DNA of 64,000 bases from the NCBI RefSeq assembly GCF_009909205.1, contig NZ_JAAAPN010000002.1, positions 310,001 to 374,000 of the forward strand. Direction: 5' to 3'. The DNA comes from Aquabacterium fontiphilum (lineage in GTDB: Bacteria; Pseudomonadota; Gammaproteobacteria; Burkholderiales; Burkholderiaceae_C). Position 1 is the first letter of the stretch. Each line of letters begins with the position of its first letter. The notes beneath the pieces were generated by a model. That model was not told the origin of the DNA, did not search any database, and saw only the letters and a program-made list of their open reading frames with translations. Both the position numbers and the translations under genes were made by a program. Below, in pieces: positions 43,292 to 52,881 of this stretch.

Positions 43292-44260
43292 ATGGTCGAA
43301 GCCGCGCAACTGGTCAGCAAGGTCCTGGTACTGGACGATGACCCTGCCGCGACTCAGCGCATCAAGGCCTTCTGCGACGACAACAACCTGGTGGGCGTGA
43401 AGACGCAGTCAGCCAGCGTGATGTCGGTGCTGCGCTCCAACGTGGACCTGGGTGCGATCTTTCTGTCAGAGACCTATCGCAACGACGGTGAAGACGCGCT
43501 CGCGTTCGCGCGGGAGATCCACACCATTCGTCCTGAGTTGCCGGTGTTTCTGCGTCGCGAAGCCTTTTCGCGTCTGGATGATCTTTCCGAGCGCGACCAG
43601 ACCTTGTTTTCCAAGGCCTACACGCTCAATGACATCGAGGCGCTGGTCCCGGTGCTGTCGGAAACCATCTTCAGTCTGGTTTACCCCAATGGGCTGGTGC
43701 GCGGCATTACCGAAATCACCAAGGCGGCACTCGAAAGCCAGTTCAAGGGCGTGGAGGTGCACACCGAGGCGCCCTACATCGTCCGCGATCGGATCATCTT
43801 TGGTGAGCTGTTCACGCTGATCCCGCTGGAGAGCAACTGGTGCCGCGGCTACATGATGCTGCAGACAGAAGAAAAGCCCCTCATCGGATTCGTCGAGCGC
43901 GACAAGACCCACATCGTTACCGATGCGGTCAACTTTCGCGACATCAATCACGTGCTGGGCGAGGTCACCAACCTGGTGTGGGGGTCGTTCAAGAACCGCT
44001 ACATCGCTTTCGAGCCACTCGAAGGCCGGCAATCGCAGGTGCCCATCATCGTCAATCACCTGCACCGCTACATCTCATTTGGATCCGAGGACCCGCAGCT
44101 GTGCTTCAAGTACATGCTGACCGACACCGACGGTGGTGGTCCTTCGCTCGTGATCTATCAGCGCTTTGTTTTCAACCTCAGCTGGGCTCCGGAGAAATTC
44201 AAGGAGAACGAGGCCGTGGCAGAGGATCTGTTTGACTCGGGTGAGCTGGAGCTCTTCTGA
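43292..44260 (+). CDS. Pseudo-receiver fused to CheX-like domain
   Basis: A 322-residue fusion. Residues 10-125 are receiver-like: acidic D15-D17 (VLVLDDDPA) and a Lys near 108 (FSKAY) remain, but the phospho-acceptor position reads S59 (IFLSETYR), so normal phosphorylation is not expected. Residues ~140-310 are CheX-like with E224 and N227 (HVLGEVTNLVWGSF); the usual Asp/Ser at E-4 is H220. It ends GELELF like the CheX upstream. GAGAGGA lies ahead of the ATG. It may be an adaptor or a phosphatase regulated through its receiver. Confidence 0.78.
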   Translation: MVEAAQLVSKVLVLDDDPAATQRIKAFCDDNNLVGVKTQSASVMSVLRSNVDLGAIFLSETYRNDGEDALAFAREIHTIRPELPVFLRREAFSRLDDLSERDQTLFSKAYTLNDIEALVPVLSETIFSLVYPNGLVRGITEITKAALESQFKGVEVHTEAPYIVRDRIIFGELFTLIPLESNWCRGYMMLQTEEKPLIGFVERDKTHIVTDAVNFRDINHVLGEVTNLVWGSFKNRYIAFEPLEGRQSQVPIIVNHLHRYISFGSEDPQLCFKYMLTDTDGGGPSLVIYQRFVFNLSWAPEKFKENEAVAEDLFDSGELELF

Positions 44261-44287
44261 ACTGTTACTGCATGAGAGGTGAACACC

Positions 44288-44656
44288 ATGGCACAAGTGC
44301 TTGTCGTCGATGACTCTGCCACCGTCCGCAACGAGGTCGGTGATTTCCTGAAAAAGAACGGCCTGGACGTGATCACGGCCGTGGACGGCCGAGACGGTCT
44401 GGCGAAACTCAAAGCCGATCCGCGCGTCAAGCTGATCGTCAGCGACGTGAACATGCCCAACATGGACGGCCTGACCATGGCCGAGAAGATCCGGGGCGAG
44501 TTGGGCAACAGCACGGTCAACATCATCATGCTGACCACCGAGAACACCCCGATCATGAAGGAGCGCGGCAAGGCCGCGGGCATCAAGGGGTGGATCGTCA
44601 AGCCCTTCAAGGGCGATGCCGTGATCGCCACATTCAAGAAGCTGGCCGAAGGCTGA
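44288..44656 (+). CDS. CheY-like response regulator of cluster 3
   Basis: A 122-residue receiver-only protein with D8/D9, phospho-acceptor D53 (IVSDVNMPNMDGLTM), Thr in MLTTENT and Lys in IVKPF. All residues for phosphorylation are present. It lies between the CheX pair and the second membrane kinase, so it is the natural output of the system. GAGAGGTG precedes the ATG. It is distinct from the CheY at 3796. Confidence 0.88.
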   Translation: MAQVLVVDDSATVRNEVGDFLKKNGLDVITAVDGRDGLAKLKADPRVKLIVSDVNMPNMDGLTMAEKIRGELGNSTVNIIMLTTENTPIMKERGKAAGIKGWIVKPFKGDAVIATFKKLAEG

Positions 44657-44683
44657 TTTTCTCGGCAGCTCGGCACGCCACAT

Positions 44684-44730
44684 GCAAGACAAGCCCGCCT
44701 GGAAGGAGACACCACGCGGGCTTGTCTTGC
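44684..44730 (+). promoter_or_regulatory. Perfect 15-bp stem-loop ahead of second membrane kinase
   Basis: GCAAGACAAGCCCGC (44684-44698) and its exact complement (44716-44730) enclose a 17-base loop containing GGAAGGAGA. It lies between the cheY stop and the kinase ATG at 44760. The 3' arm is not followed by a T tract, so an mRNA control or partial terminator is more likely than a full terminator. Confidence 0.7.
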
Positions 44731-44759
44731 GCCATCGCTTTGTCACAGGAAGCCGAATC

Positions 44760-47630
44760 ATGATGTTCTTCCGTGTTTTGATGATGACCCTGCTGGGTCT
44801 GCTGCTGGCGCTGCCGGCAAGGGCAGCCGATGCCCGTCCGGGTTGCGACTCCTGTCGCATCGACGTGCGGTCGCTGGATGAGCCAGTCAAGCTGGCCGGG
44901 ACGTGGCTGTTCACGCGCGATGACCGCCCCGAGAACAAGAATCCCGGCATCAGCACGCAGGACTGGAAGCTCGTCAAGGCGCCCGGCCCCTGGAAGGAAG
45001 CTTATGGCGACGGCAAGATCTTCACGGTCGGCTGGTACCGTGGCGAGATGCAGTTTGACCCGGCCCTGGTGGGTCAGGAGGTGGTGTTGCTGGTCAACAC
45101 CTACATGGCGCGCATGAATGTCTACGTAGACGGCCAGGAGGTGTACCAGCGCCCCCGCAACATCAACGTCGAGCGCTATTACTCGATTCAGCCCATCCCG
45201 GTGCGCTTCAAGGTGACGCAGCCCTCGCATGTCGTCGCGTTCCGTGTAGAGACCCCGCTGATGACGGGCGTGTACCAGCTGCCGTTCGAGATGCATCGCT
45301 ATGACCAGGCCGACACCAGCCTGGCCTGGTGGCAGATCTGGGGCGGTGAGGCCCGCACGATCGCGGCTTACACGATGCTGGTGTTCGGCCTGTTCTTCCT
45401 GCTCGTGTACTCCAAGACCCAGTACCCGCTTTATCTGATGGCTGCTCTGGCGGGTATCTTGATCTTCCCGTTCTTCGGGTCGCCAGGTGACTACTTCCTG
45501 AAGCTGTTCAGCCCCGAGGTGATGCTCTACTCGCACTACACCGGGCTGATGGGGGTGTTCATGTTCTACATGTTCGCCCAGTACATCGCCGGCCGCTTTC
45601 TTCCAAAGCTGAACTGGCTGTTCGGCGCGATCTATCTGGGCCTGTGTGTCACCATCGGCAGCATGATGTGGGTTCCCAATGTGGAGCTGTTCCAGAAGGT
45701 TCGCCCCATCCTCTTCATTCTGACCCTGGTCTCGGGCTTCATCGGGCTCGGCATTCTGAGCATGGCCTGGCGTGAGGGCAAGAGCGGCGCAGCCACTCTG
45801 GTGCTGGGCATCTGCGTGTTCCTCGTCACCGGCGTGAACGACGTGGCCCTGGCCCTGGGCAAGATCTCCTCTGTCTCGCTGATCTTCAGTGGCACGGTGT
45901 TCTTCGCCTGCACCATGATGTATGTGGCTTCCACCCGGTTTGCCAACACGTTCATGGAGAATCGCCAGCTGGTCAAGGACCTCAAGGTCATCAACGACAA
46001 CCTGGAAGACCTCGTCTCCGAGCGCACCGAACAGCTGCGTGAGAAGACACAGGACATCGAGAGCATGCTGCAGAACATGCCCCAGGGGGTGCTCACGATC
46101 ACCGGCCAGAACCAGGTCCACCCCGAGTATTCGGCTTACCTGGAGACCATTCTCGAGACCAAGGACATTGCCGGTCAGAGCCTGATGGCACTGATGTTTG
46201 CCAACACCAACCTCGGCTCGGACGCGTTGTCGGCGGTGGAGACCGCGGCGGGCGCCTGCATCGGCGAAGACGTCATGAACTTCGAGTTCAACAGCCACCT
46301 GATGGTGACCGAGTTCGACAAAACCATGCCGGATGGCCGGGTGAAGTCGCTGGCCTTGAGCTGGTCACCCATCTGCGACGACAAGGACACGGTCGAGAAA
46401 CTGATGATCTGTGTGCGCGATGTCACCGAACTCAAGCGCCTGGAACAGGCCGCCAGCGAGCAAAAGCGCGAACTGGACATCATTGGCGAGATCCTGGCCG
46501 TGACACAAGAGAAGTTCTCCGACTTCATTGATGGCGCGCGCGGCTTCCTGGCCGAGAACCGCCAGCTGATCGAGCGCACGCAAACCAAGGACCTGGACGT
46601 GGTGGGCCTGCTGTTCCGCAACATGCACACCATCAAGGGCAATGCGCGCACTTATGGTTTCGTGAACCTGACCAACCTGGTGCACGAAGCCGAGCAGGCT
46701 TACGACGTGCTGCGCAAGGATGCGGAATCCGTTTGGGATGGCGCGGCCCTGCTGCACGCGCTCGACCAGGTGCAGGCCATGGTCGACGAGTATGCTCGCA
46801 TCAACGAGCATGTGCTGGGCCGCAAGGGGCCCGGCCGCCGGGGCAGCGTCGAGAAGTACGTCATGGTCGAGCGTCACCAGGTTGCCGAGTCGCTGGCCAT
46901 GCTGTCGAGCGTGGATCTGGACGATGTGGTGGCACTGCGTCGTGCACTCAAGCAGGTCGGCCTGACGCTCAGCCAGATCGGCACCGAGCGGCTGGATGCC
47001 ATCCTCGCCGGACAGGTGGATTCGCTGCCCTCGCTGGCGCGTGAATTGGGCAAAGAGCCGCCCGTGGTCCGGGTGGACGACCGCCAGATCGTGGTCCACA
47101 ACCAAGTGGCGCCGCTGCTCAAGAATCTCTTCACGCACCTGCTGCGCAACAGCATGGACCATGGCCTGGAGCCTGCGGACGTGCGCCGGGCGGCTGGCAA
47201 GCCCGCTGCGGGTCTGATCCAGATCGACATGGCGCTGGATCCCGAGCGCCTGCAGATCCGGTTGCGCGATGACGGCCGTGGGCTGGCGCTGGGGCGCATC
47301 CGTGCGCGGGCCATCGAGCAAGGGCTGCTGAGTGAGGATGAAGCCCGATCCGATGTCGAAGTGGCTCAGACCATCTTCCGCTCGGGCTTCTCGACGGCCG
47401 AACAGGTCACCGAGGTGTCGGGCCGTGGGGTCGGCATGGACGCCGTCCGTGGCTTCCTGCAGAAAGAGGCCGGCGAGATCGACATCCGCTTCCTGGATGA
47501 CAAGGACGGGGCCGAGTACCGCGCGTTCGAGCTGGTGGTGACCTTGCCTGCGCGCTTTGGCACGCAACTCGACCACGCCACCGTCGAGCGCATGGCCGCA
47601 CCGGGCGTGACGCCTGCCGTGGCTGGCTGA
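44760..47630 (+). CDS. Membrane-bound CheA-like kinase, 7TMR-DISM sensor
   Basis: A 956-residue kinase. Signal peptide (about 1-23), an extracytoplasmic jelly-roll-like domain (about 25-200; WLFTRDD, GWYRGEMQF, NVYVDGQEVY), seven membrane helices (about 205-400), a coiled coil (LVSERTEQLREKTQDIE), a PAS-like domain, an Hpt domain with H623 (NMHTIKGNARTYG) and a CheA-type ATPase (N797 in LLRNSMDHG; RDDGRGL). It ends shortly after the ATPase without a CheW-like domain. From the coiled coil onward it is a close paralogue of the 39580-41877 kinase. Ligand unknown. Confidence 0.88.
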   Translation: MMFFRVLMMTLLGLLLALPARAADARPGCDSCRIDVRSLDEPVKLAGTWLFTRDDRPENKNPGISTQDWKLVKAPGPWKEAYGDGKIFTVGWYRGEMQFDPALVGQEVVLLVNTYMARMNVYVDGQEVYQRPRNINVERYYSIQPIPVRFKVTQPSHVVAFRVETPLMTGVYQLPFEMHRYDQADTSLAWWQIWGGEARTIAAYTMLVFGLFFLLVYSKTQYPLYLMAALAGILIFPFFGSPGDYFLKLFSPEVMLYSHYTGLMGVFMFYMFAQYIAGRFLPKLNWLFGAIYLGLCVTIGSMMWVPNVELFQKVRPILFILTLVSGFIGLGILSMAWREGKSGAATLVLGICVFLVTGVNDVALALGKISSVSLIFSGTVFFACTMMYVASTRFANTFMENRQLVKDLKVINDNLEDLVSERTEQLREKTQDIESMLQNMPQGVLTITGQNQVHPEYSAYLETILETKDIAGQSLMALMFANTNLGSDALSAVETAAGACIGEDVMNFEFNSHLMVTEFDKTMPDGRVKSLALSWSPICDDKDTVEKLMICVRDVTELKRLEQAASEQKRELDIIGEILAVTQEKFSDFIDGARGFLAENRQLIERTQTKDLDVVGLLFRNMHTIKGNARTYGFVNLTNLVHEAEQAYDVLRKDAESVWDGAALLHALDQVQAMVDEYARINEHVLGRKGPGRRGSVEKYVMVERHQVAESLAMLSSVDLDDVVALRRALKQVGLTLSQIGTERLDAILAGQVDSLPSLARELGKEPPVVRVDDRQIVVHNQVAPLLKNLFTHLLRNSMDHGLEPADVRRAAGKPAAGLIQIDMALDPERLQIRLRDDGRGLALGRIRARAIEQGLLSEDEARSDVEVAQTIFRSGFSTAEQVTEVSGRGVGMDAVRGFLQKEAGEIDIRFLDDKDGAEYRAFELVVTLPARFGTQLDHATVERMAAPGVTPAVAG

Positions 47631-47673
47631 GCGCCGGATGCCGGCTTGGCCGGCATGCGTACATCCGGTCAAC

Positions 47674-47706
47674 AAAAAACCCGCCTGGTCGCCCGGCGGG
47701 TTTTTT
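47674..47706. terminator. Bidirectional terminator
   Basis: AAAAAA, CCCGCC (47680-47685), loop, GGCGGG (47695-47700), TTTTTT. The A tract on one side and T tract on the other let it serve both the rightward kinase cluster and the leftward rpmB-rpmG transcript. Confidence 0.9.
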
Positions 47707-47739
47707 CATGCGGCCTGCATGTGCAGGCTGCGAGCCGAA

Positions 47740-47910
47740 TCACTTCAGCTTCACTTCCTTGTACAGCACGTGCTTGCGTGCCTTCGGGTCGAACTTCATG
47801 AATTCCAGCTTTTCAGGCGTGGTCTTCTTGTTCTTGGCCGTGGTGTAGAAGTGGCCGGTACCCGCGGTGGATTCCAGCTTGATCTTTTCGCGTCCGCCTT
47901 TAGCAGCCAT
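47740..47910 (-). CDS. rpmG: 50S ribosomal protein L33
   Basis: A 56-residue basic protein, [19 protein letters not shown] to the C-terminus [11 protein letters not shown], with the L33 core [23 protein letters not shown]. It lacks the zinc-binding Cys pairs, so it is the Cys-free form. It lies 14 bases after rpmB on the same strand, the standard order, and ends at the bidirectional terminator. Confidence 0.97.
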   Translation of the reverse strand: MAAKGGREKIKLESTAGTGHFYTTAKNKKTTPEKLEFMKFDPKARKHVLYKEVKLK

Positions 47911-47924
47911 GGTTCAGTCTCCGA

Positions 47925-48158
47925 TCACAGTTCGCCACGGGCGCGCAGGTCAGCCAGGACCTGATCGATGCCCACCTTGTCCACCAGGCGCAGGCCAGCA
48001 GCGCTGACGCGCAGGCGAACCCAGCGGTTCTCGCTCTCGACCCAGAAACGGCGGTACTGCAGGTTGGGCAGGAAACGACGCTTGGTCTTGTTGTTGGCGT
48101 GGGACACATGGTTCCCGACCATCGGGCCCTTGCCCGTGATTTGACAGACGCGTGCCAT
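47925..48158 (-). CDS. rpmB: 50S ribosomal protein L28
   Basis: A 77-residue protein with the L28 pattern [34 protein letters not shown]. First gene of the rpmB-rpmG pair. It is driven by a near-consensus promoter at 48355-48383, leaving an unusually long leader of about 190 bases. Confidence 0.97.
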   Translation of the reverse strand: MARVCQITGKGPMVGNHVSHANNKTKRRFLPNLQYRRFWVESENRWVRLRVSAAGLRLVDKVGIDQVLADLRARGEL

Positions 48159-48354
48159 GACGCTTCTCCGTTCGCTTGTATGCGTAGTGTTGCGATCGGT
48201 GCCCAGAGCAGGGGTGCGGCTGACCTCGAGAGGCCCGGCGCCGCAAACGCCTGATGGATCACCCTTCCGGCAGCGTGTGCGCCCTGATGCGGTCGATCAT
48301 ATCGGCGCGCGACTGGCTCACCCACTCCGGGACGAATTTTGCGAAAACCGAGAT

Positions 48355-48383
48355 TATAGCCAGTTTCCGCGTCTTTGGCAAAA
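48355..48383 (-). promoter_or_regulatory. Sigma-70 promoter for rpmB-rpmG
   Basis: Read on the minus strand: TTGCCA (48383-48378), exactly 17 bases, then TATAAT (48360-48355). The -10 is perfect, the -35 matches four of six positions and the spacing is ideal. The transcript would start near 48348. Confidence 0.85.
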
Positions 48384-48394
48384 CGCCCGCATGC

Positions 48395-49580
<1,186 letters not shown>

Positions 49581-50252
49581 ATGGCCATGTTGTCCAATCT
49601 TGATCTGATTCGCCGCGTACCGTTGTTTTCCATGTTGACCCAGGCGCAGGCGGAGTCCATCGCCGACGGCGTGGTGAAGCGGCGCTACCGCCGGGGCGAG
49701 TTGATCGTGGAGCGCGGGCGCAAGACCAATTCGCTGTTCATTTTGCTGACCGGCCGAGCGCGCGTGGTCGCATCGGACGAGCGCGGCCGCGAAGTCATTC
49801 TCGCCGTGCTCGAAGCGGGTGATTACCTGGGCGAGATGAGCCTGATCGACAACGAGCCGCATTCGGCCACGGTTCGCGCCGAGGTGCAGACCGACGTGCT
49901 GGTGCTGGGTCGCACCGAGTTCGCCCGTTGCCTGCCCGAGAATTCGTCGCTGTCTTACGCCATCATGCGCGGCCTGGTGCAGCGTCTGCGCAACGCCGAC
50001 CGCCAGATCGAGTCGCTGGCGCTGCTGGACGTGTATGGCCGCGTGGCCCGCGCCTTGCTGGACATGGCCGACGAAGACCACGGTGAGAAGATCATCCGCG
50101 GCAAGGTTTCCCGTCAGGATCTCGCCAAGCACGTGGGGGCCTCGCGCGAGATGGTCTCGCGCGTCATGAAGGACCTGGAAGAGCGCGGCCTGATCGAAAC
50201 GCAGGAAACCGGCAGCGTGGTGCTCAAGGACAGGCTGGCAGCCACTGCCTGA
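49581..50252 (+). CDS. Crp/Fnr-family transcriptional regulator
   Basis: A 223-residue regulator. The cyclic-nucleotide-type beta-roll covers about residues 12-125 (RRYRRGELIVERGRKTNSLFILLTGRARV, AGDYLGEMSLIDNEPHSATVRA). The dimer helix and the winged helix follow (SRQDLAKHVGASREMVSRVMKDLEERGLIET, about 175-210). It lacks the N-terminal Cys cluster of oxygen-sensing Fnr, so it is Crp-like; the effector is unknown. GAGGAG lies close upstream of the ATG. In Burkholderiales this gene regularly sits between trxB and ftsK. Confidence 0.9.
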   Translation: MAMLSNLDLIRRVPLFSMLTQAQAESIADGVVKRRYRRGELIVERGRKTNSLFILLTGRARVVASDERGREVILAVLEAGDYLGEMSLIDNEPHSATVRAEVQTDVLVLGRTEFARCLPENSSLSYAIMRGLVQRLRNADRQIESLALLDVYGRVARALLDMADEDHGEKIIRGKVSRQDLAKHVGASREMVSRVMKDLEERGLIETQETGSVVLKDRLAATA

Positions 50253-50278
50253 GCGTCGTCTGCCTGATGGTGGCCCCC

Positions 50279-50330
50279 GGCCCGCCGCTGTTGCGTTCGG
50301 CAACGCGGTGGGCCGTGTCGTTTGCGACAC
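50279..50330 (+). promoter_or_regulatory. Two adjacent strong stem-loops upstream of ftsK
   Basis: Stem one pairs 50279-50294 with 50300-50314 (GGCCC/GGGCC, CCGC/GCGG, GTTGC/GCAAC with one wobble and one bulge, loop GTTCG). Stem two is perfect: GTGTCG-TTTG-CGACAC (50315-50330). They fill the crp-ftsK gap up to ten bases before the ftsK ATG. There is no T tract. Confidence 0.6.
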
Positions 50331-50339
50331 AATGCGGCC

Positions 50340-52811
50340 ATGACCTTTCCTCTTGGCTCCATGACCGACGATGCGCCTGCTTCCCGACGCAAGAAGCGGG
50401 TGGCTGAGCGCGGTGTTGAAGCGGCGCCTCCGCTGCCCGCGCCCCCGGTGCGCTTGAACCGCACTGCCGGTCCCGTCGGGGCGCCCGTGGCCCCGCCTAG
50501 CCAGGACACTGGCCTGCGCGCGCAGGCGGCGTTGCTGGCAGGTGCGGTCGGTCTGGTCTTGCTGGTGCTGGCCCTGCTCACGCATGACCGTCTCGACCCC
50601 GCCTTCAGCACATCCGGCGAGCGAGTCATCGCTCAGAACTGGGTGGGTGCGCTGGGCGCCCATGCCTCCGATCTGCTGTTCGTGACCTTCGGTCTGTCTG
50701 CCTGGTGGCTGGCGCTGTTTGCAGGCCGGCTGTGGCTGTCTGCGCTGGCTGACTGGTTGCGCCGAGACGCCGCCGTGCCCGCGCAGGCCGGCGCCGCGCC
50801 AGTGCGGCCACGCTGGATGGCCGCGCTGGGCTTGGGGATGCTGATGTCCGCCAGCTGCGCGCTGGAGTGGTCGCGCCTGTATCGCCACGAGTCCGCGCTC
50901 GCAGGTGAGCATGCCGGCGGCGTGCTGGGCATGACGCTGGGGCAGTGGGGCACGACCTGGCTGGGCTTCAACGGCTCAGGCGTGTTCTGGGTGGCCATGC
51001 TCGTGGCCGGGCTGGCCCTGGCTTTCCGTTTTTCGTGGCTCACGGTGGCCGAGCGCATCGGCGAGCGGCTCGAGCGCCTGCGACAGCGGCATGAAGCACA
51101 GCGTGAGGTTGAGCACGACCTGCGCATCGGCGAGAAGGCCGCCATTGAGCGCGAACGCGTGGTCGAAGAAGTGCGCCATGAACTGCCGTCCGAGCCCGTG
51201 CCCATCATCATCGAGCAACCGGTGATCGAGGTGCCCAAGTCCGAGCGTGTCGTCAAGGAAAAACAGAAACCCCTGTTCGCCGAGATGGGCGACAACAAGC
51301 TGCCCCAGATCGACCTGCTGGATGCCGCCACCGGCCGCATGGAGACCGTGACGGCCGAGTCCCTGGAGATGACGTCTCGCATGATCGAGAAGAAGCTCAA
51401 GGACTTCGGGGTCGACGTGCGCGTGGTTGCGGCTTCGCCGGGTCCTGTCATCACCCGTTACGAAATCGAGCCGGCTACCGGCGTGAAGGGCTCGCAGATC
51501 GTCAACCTGGCCAAGGACCTGGCGCGCTCTCTGTCGCTGGTCAGCATCCGCGTGGTCGAGACCATTCCAGGCAAAAACCTCATGGCGCTGGAGTTGCCCA
51601 ACGCCAAGCGCCAGATGATCCGCCTGACCGAGATCCTGGGCTCGCAGGTCTACCACGAGGCCCAGTCCATGCTGACCATCGGCCTGGGCAAGGACATCGT
51701 GGGGGCACCCGTCGTGGCCGATCTGGCCAAGATGCCACACTGCCTGGTGGCTGGTACCACCGGTTCGGGCAAGTCGGTGGGGATCAACGCCACCATCCTG
51801 AGCCTTCTGTACAAGGCCGAAGCGCGCGATGTGCGCCTCATCCTGATCGACCCGAAGATGCTCGAAATGAGTGTCTACGAAGGCATTCCACACCTGCTGT
51901 GCCCGGTCGTGACCGACATGAAGCAGGCCGGCAATGCGCTGAACTGGGCCGTCGGCGAGATGGAGCGGCGCTACAAGCTCATGTCCAAGATGGGTGTGCG
52001 CAACCTGGCCGGCTACAACAAGAAGATGGACGAGGCCAGGGCCCGCGGTGAACTCATTCCCAATCCGTTCAGTCTGACGCCCGACGAGCCCGAGCCGCTG
52101 GACCGCTTGCCGCACATCGTCATCGTGATCGACGAGCTGGCTGACCTGATGATGGTGGTGGGCAAGAAGATCGAAGAGCTGATCGCGCGCCTGGCCCAGA
52201 AGGCCCGTGCGGCCGGCATCCACCTCATTCTGGCCACGCAGCGCCCCTCGGTCGATGTGATCACCGGCCTGATCAAGGCCAACATCCCGACGCGCATCTC
52301 CTTCCAGGTCAGCAGCAAGATCGACAGCCGCACCATCCTCGACCAGATGGGGGCTGAGGCCTTGCTGGGGCAGGGCGACATGCTGTATCTGGCTCCGGGA
52401 ACGGGCTTGCCCGTCCGCGTGCACGGCGCGTTCGTGTCGGACGACGAGGTTCACCGCGTGGTCGAGTACCTCAAAACCCAGGGCGAGCCCAATTACATCG
52501 AAGGCATTCTGGAAGGCGGTTCGCTCAGCGACGAGGGCAGCAACCTCGACGGCTCGCCCGCCGGCGGCGGCGATGGCGAGCAGGATCCGATGTACGACAA
52601 CGCCGTGGCCGTGGTGCTGCAGCACCGCAAGGCCTCGATCTCACTGGTGCAGCGTCACCTGCGCATTGGCTACAACCGGGCCGCGCGTCTGCTGGAGCAG
52701 ATGGAGAAGTCGGGCTTGGTATCAGCCATGTCGACCAACGGCAACCGCGAGATCATCACGCCGGCCCGCGGCGGCGACGGTGGCGCCACGGCCGCCCCGT
52801 GGGACAACTGA
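50340..52811 (+). CDS. ftsK: DNA translocase FtsK
   Basis: An 823-residue divisome protein that pumps chromosome DNA during cell division. An N-terminal FtsK membrane region (about 60-230, several hydrophobic helices) is followed by a short linker, the alpha/beta motor with Walker [14 protein letters not shown] at about 472-484 and Walker [15 protein letters not shown], and the C-terminal gamma winged helix ([18 protein letters not shown]). The linker is far shorter than in E. coli FtsK (1329 residues). ATG at 50340 chosen; ATG at 50361 is the alternative and neither has a clear ribosome site. Confidence 0.95.
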   Translation: MTFPLGSMTDDAPASRRKKRVAERGVEAAPPLPAPPVRLNRTAGPVGAPVAPPSQDTGLRAQAALLAGAVGLVLLVLALLTHDRLDPAFSTSGERVIAQNWVGALGAHASDLLFVTFGLSAWWLALFAGRLWLSALADWLRRDAAVPAQAGAAPVRPRWMAALGLGMLMSASCALEWSRLYRHESALAGEHAGGVLGMTLGQWGTTWLGFNGSGVFWVAMLVAGLALAFRFSWLTVAERIGERLERLRQRHEAQREVEHDLRIGEKAAIERERVVEEVRHELPSEPVPIIIEQPVIEVPKSERVVKEKQKPLFAEMGDNKLPQIDLLDAATGRMETVTAESLEMTSRMIEKKLKDFGVDVRVVAASPGPVITRYEIEPATGVKGSQIVNLAKDLARSLSLVSIRVVETIPGKNLMALELPNAKRQMIRLTEILGSQVYHEAQSMLTIGLGKDIVGAPVVADLAKMPHCLVAGTTGSGKSVGINATILSLLYKAEARDVRLILIDPKMLEMSVYEGIPHLLCPVVTDMKQAGNALNWAVGEMERRYKLMSKMGVRNLAGYNKKMDEARARGELIPNPFSLTPDEPEPLDRLPHIVIVIDELADLMMVVGKKIEELIARLAQKARAAGIHLILATQRPSVDVITGLIKANIPTRISFQVSSKIDSRTILDQMGAEALLGQGDMLYLAPGTGLPVRVHGAFVSDDEVHRVVEYLKTQGEPNYIEGILEGGSLSDEGSNLDGSPAGGGDGEQDPMYDNAVAVVLQHRKASISLVQRHLRIGYNRAARLLEQMEKSGLVSAMSTNGNREIITPARGGDGGATAAPWDN

Positions 52812-52881
52812 CACGGGGCGGGCCGGCAGGGTATGCCGGTTGCTCGGGGAACCCCGAACGGCTGACACGATCACATCGCAC

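Noticed and set aside
44682-44759. An upstream start for the 7TMR kinase at ATG 44682
   Set aside because: It would begin inside the 15-bp hairpin and place 26 charged residues before the signal peptide; ATG 44760 gives a normal signal peptide with AGGA upstream.
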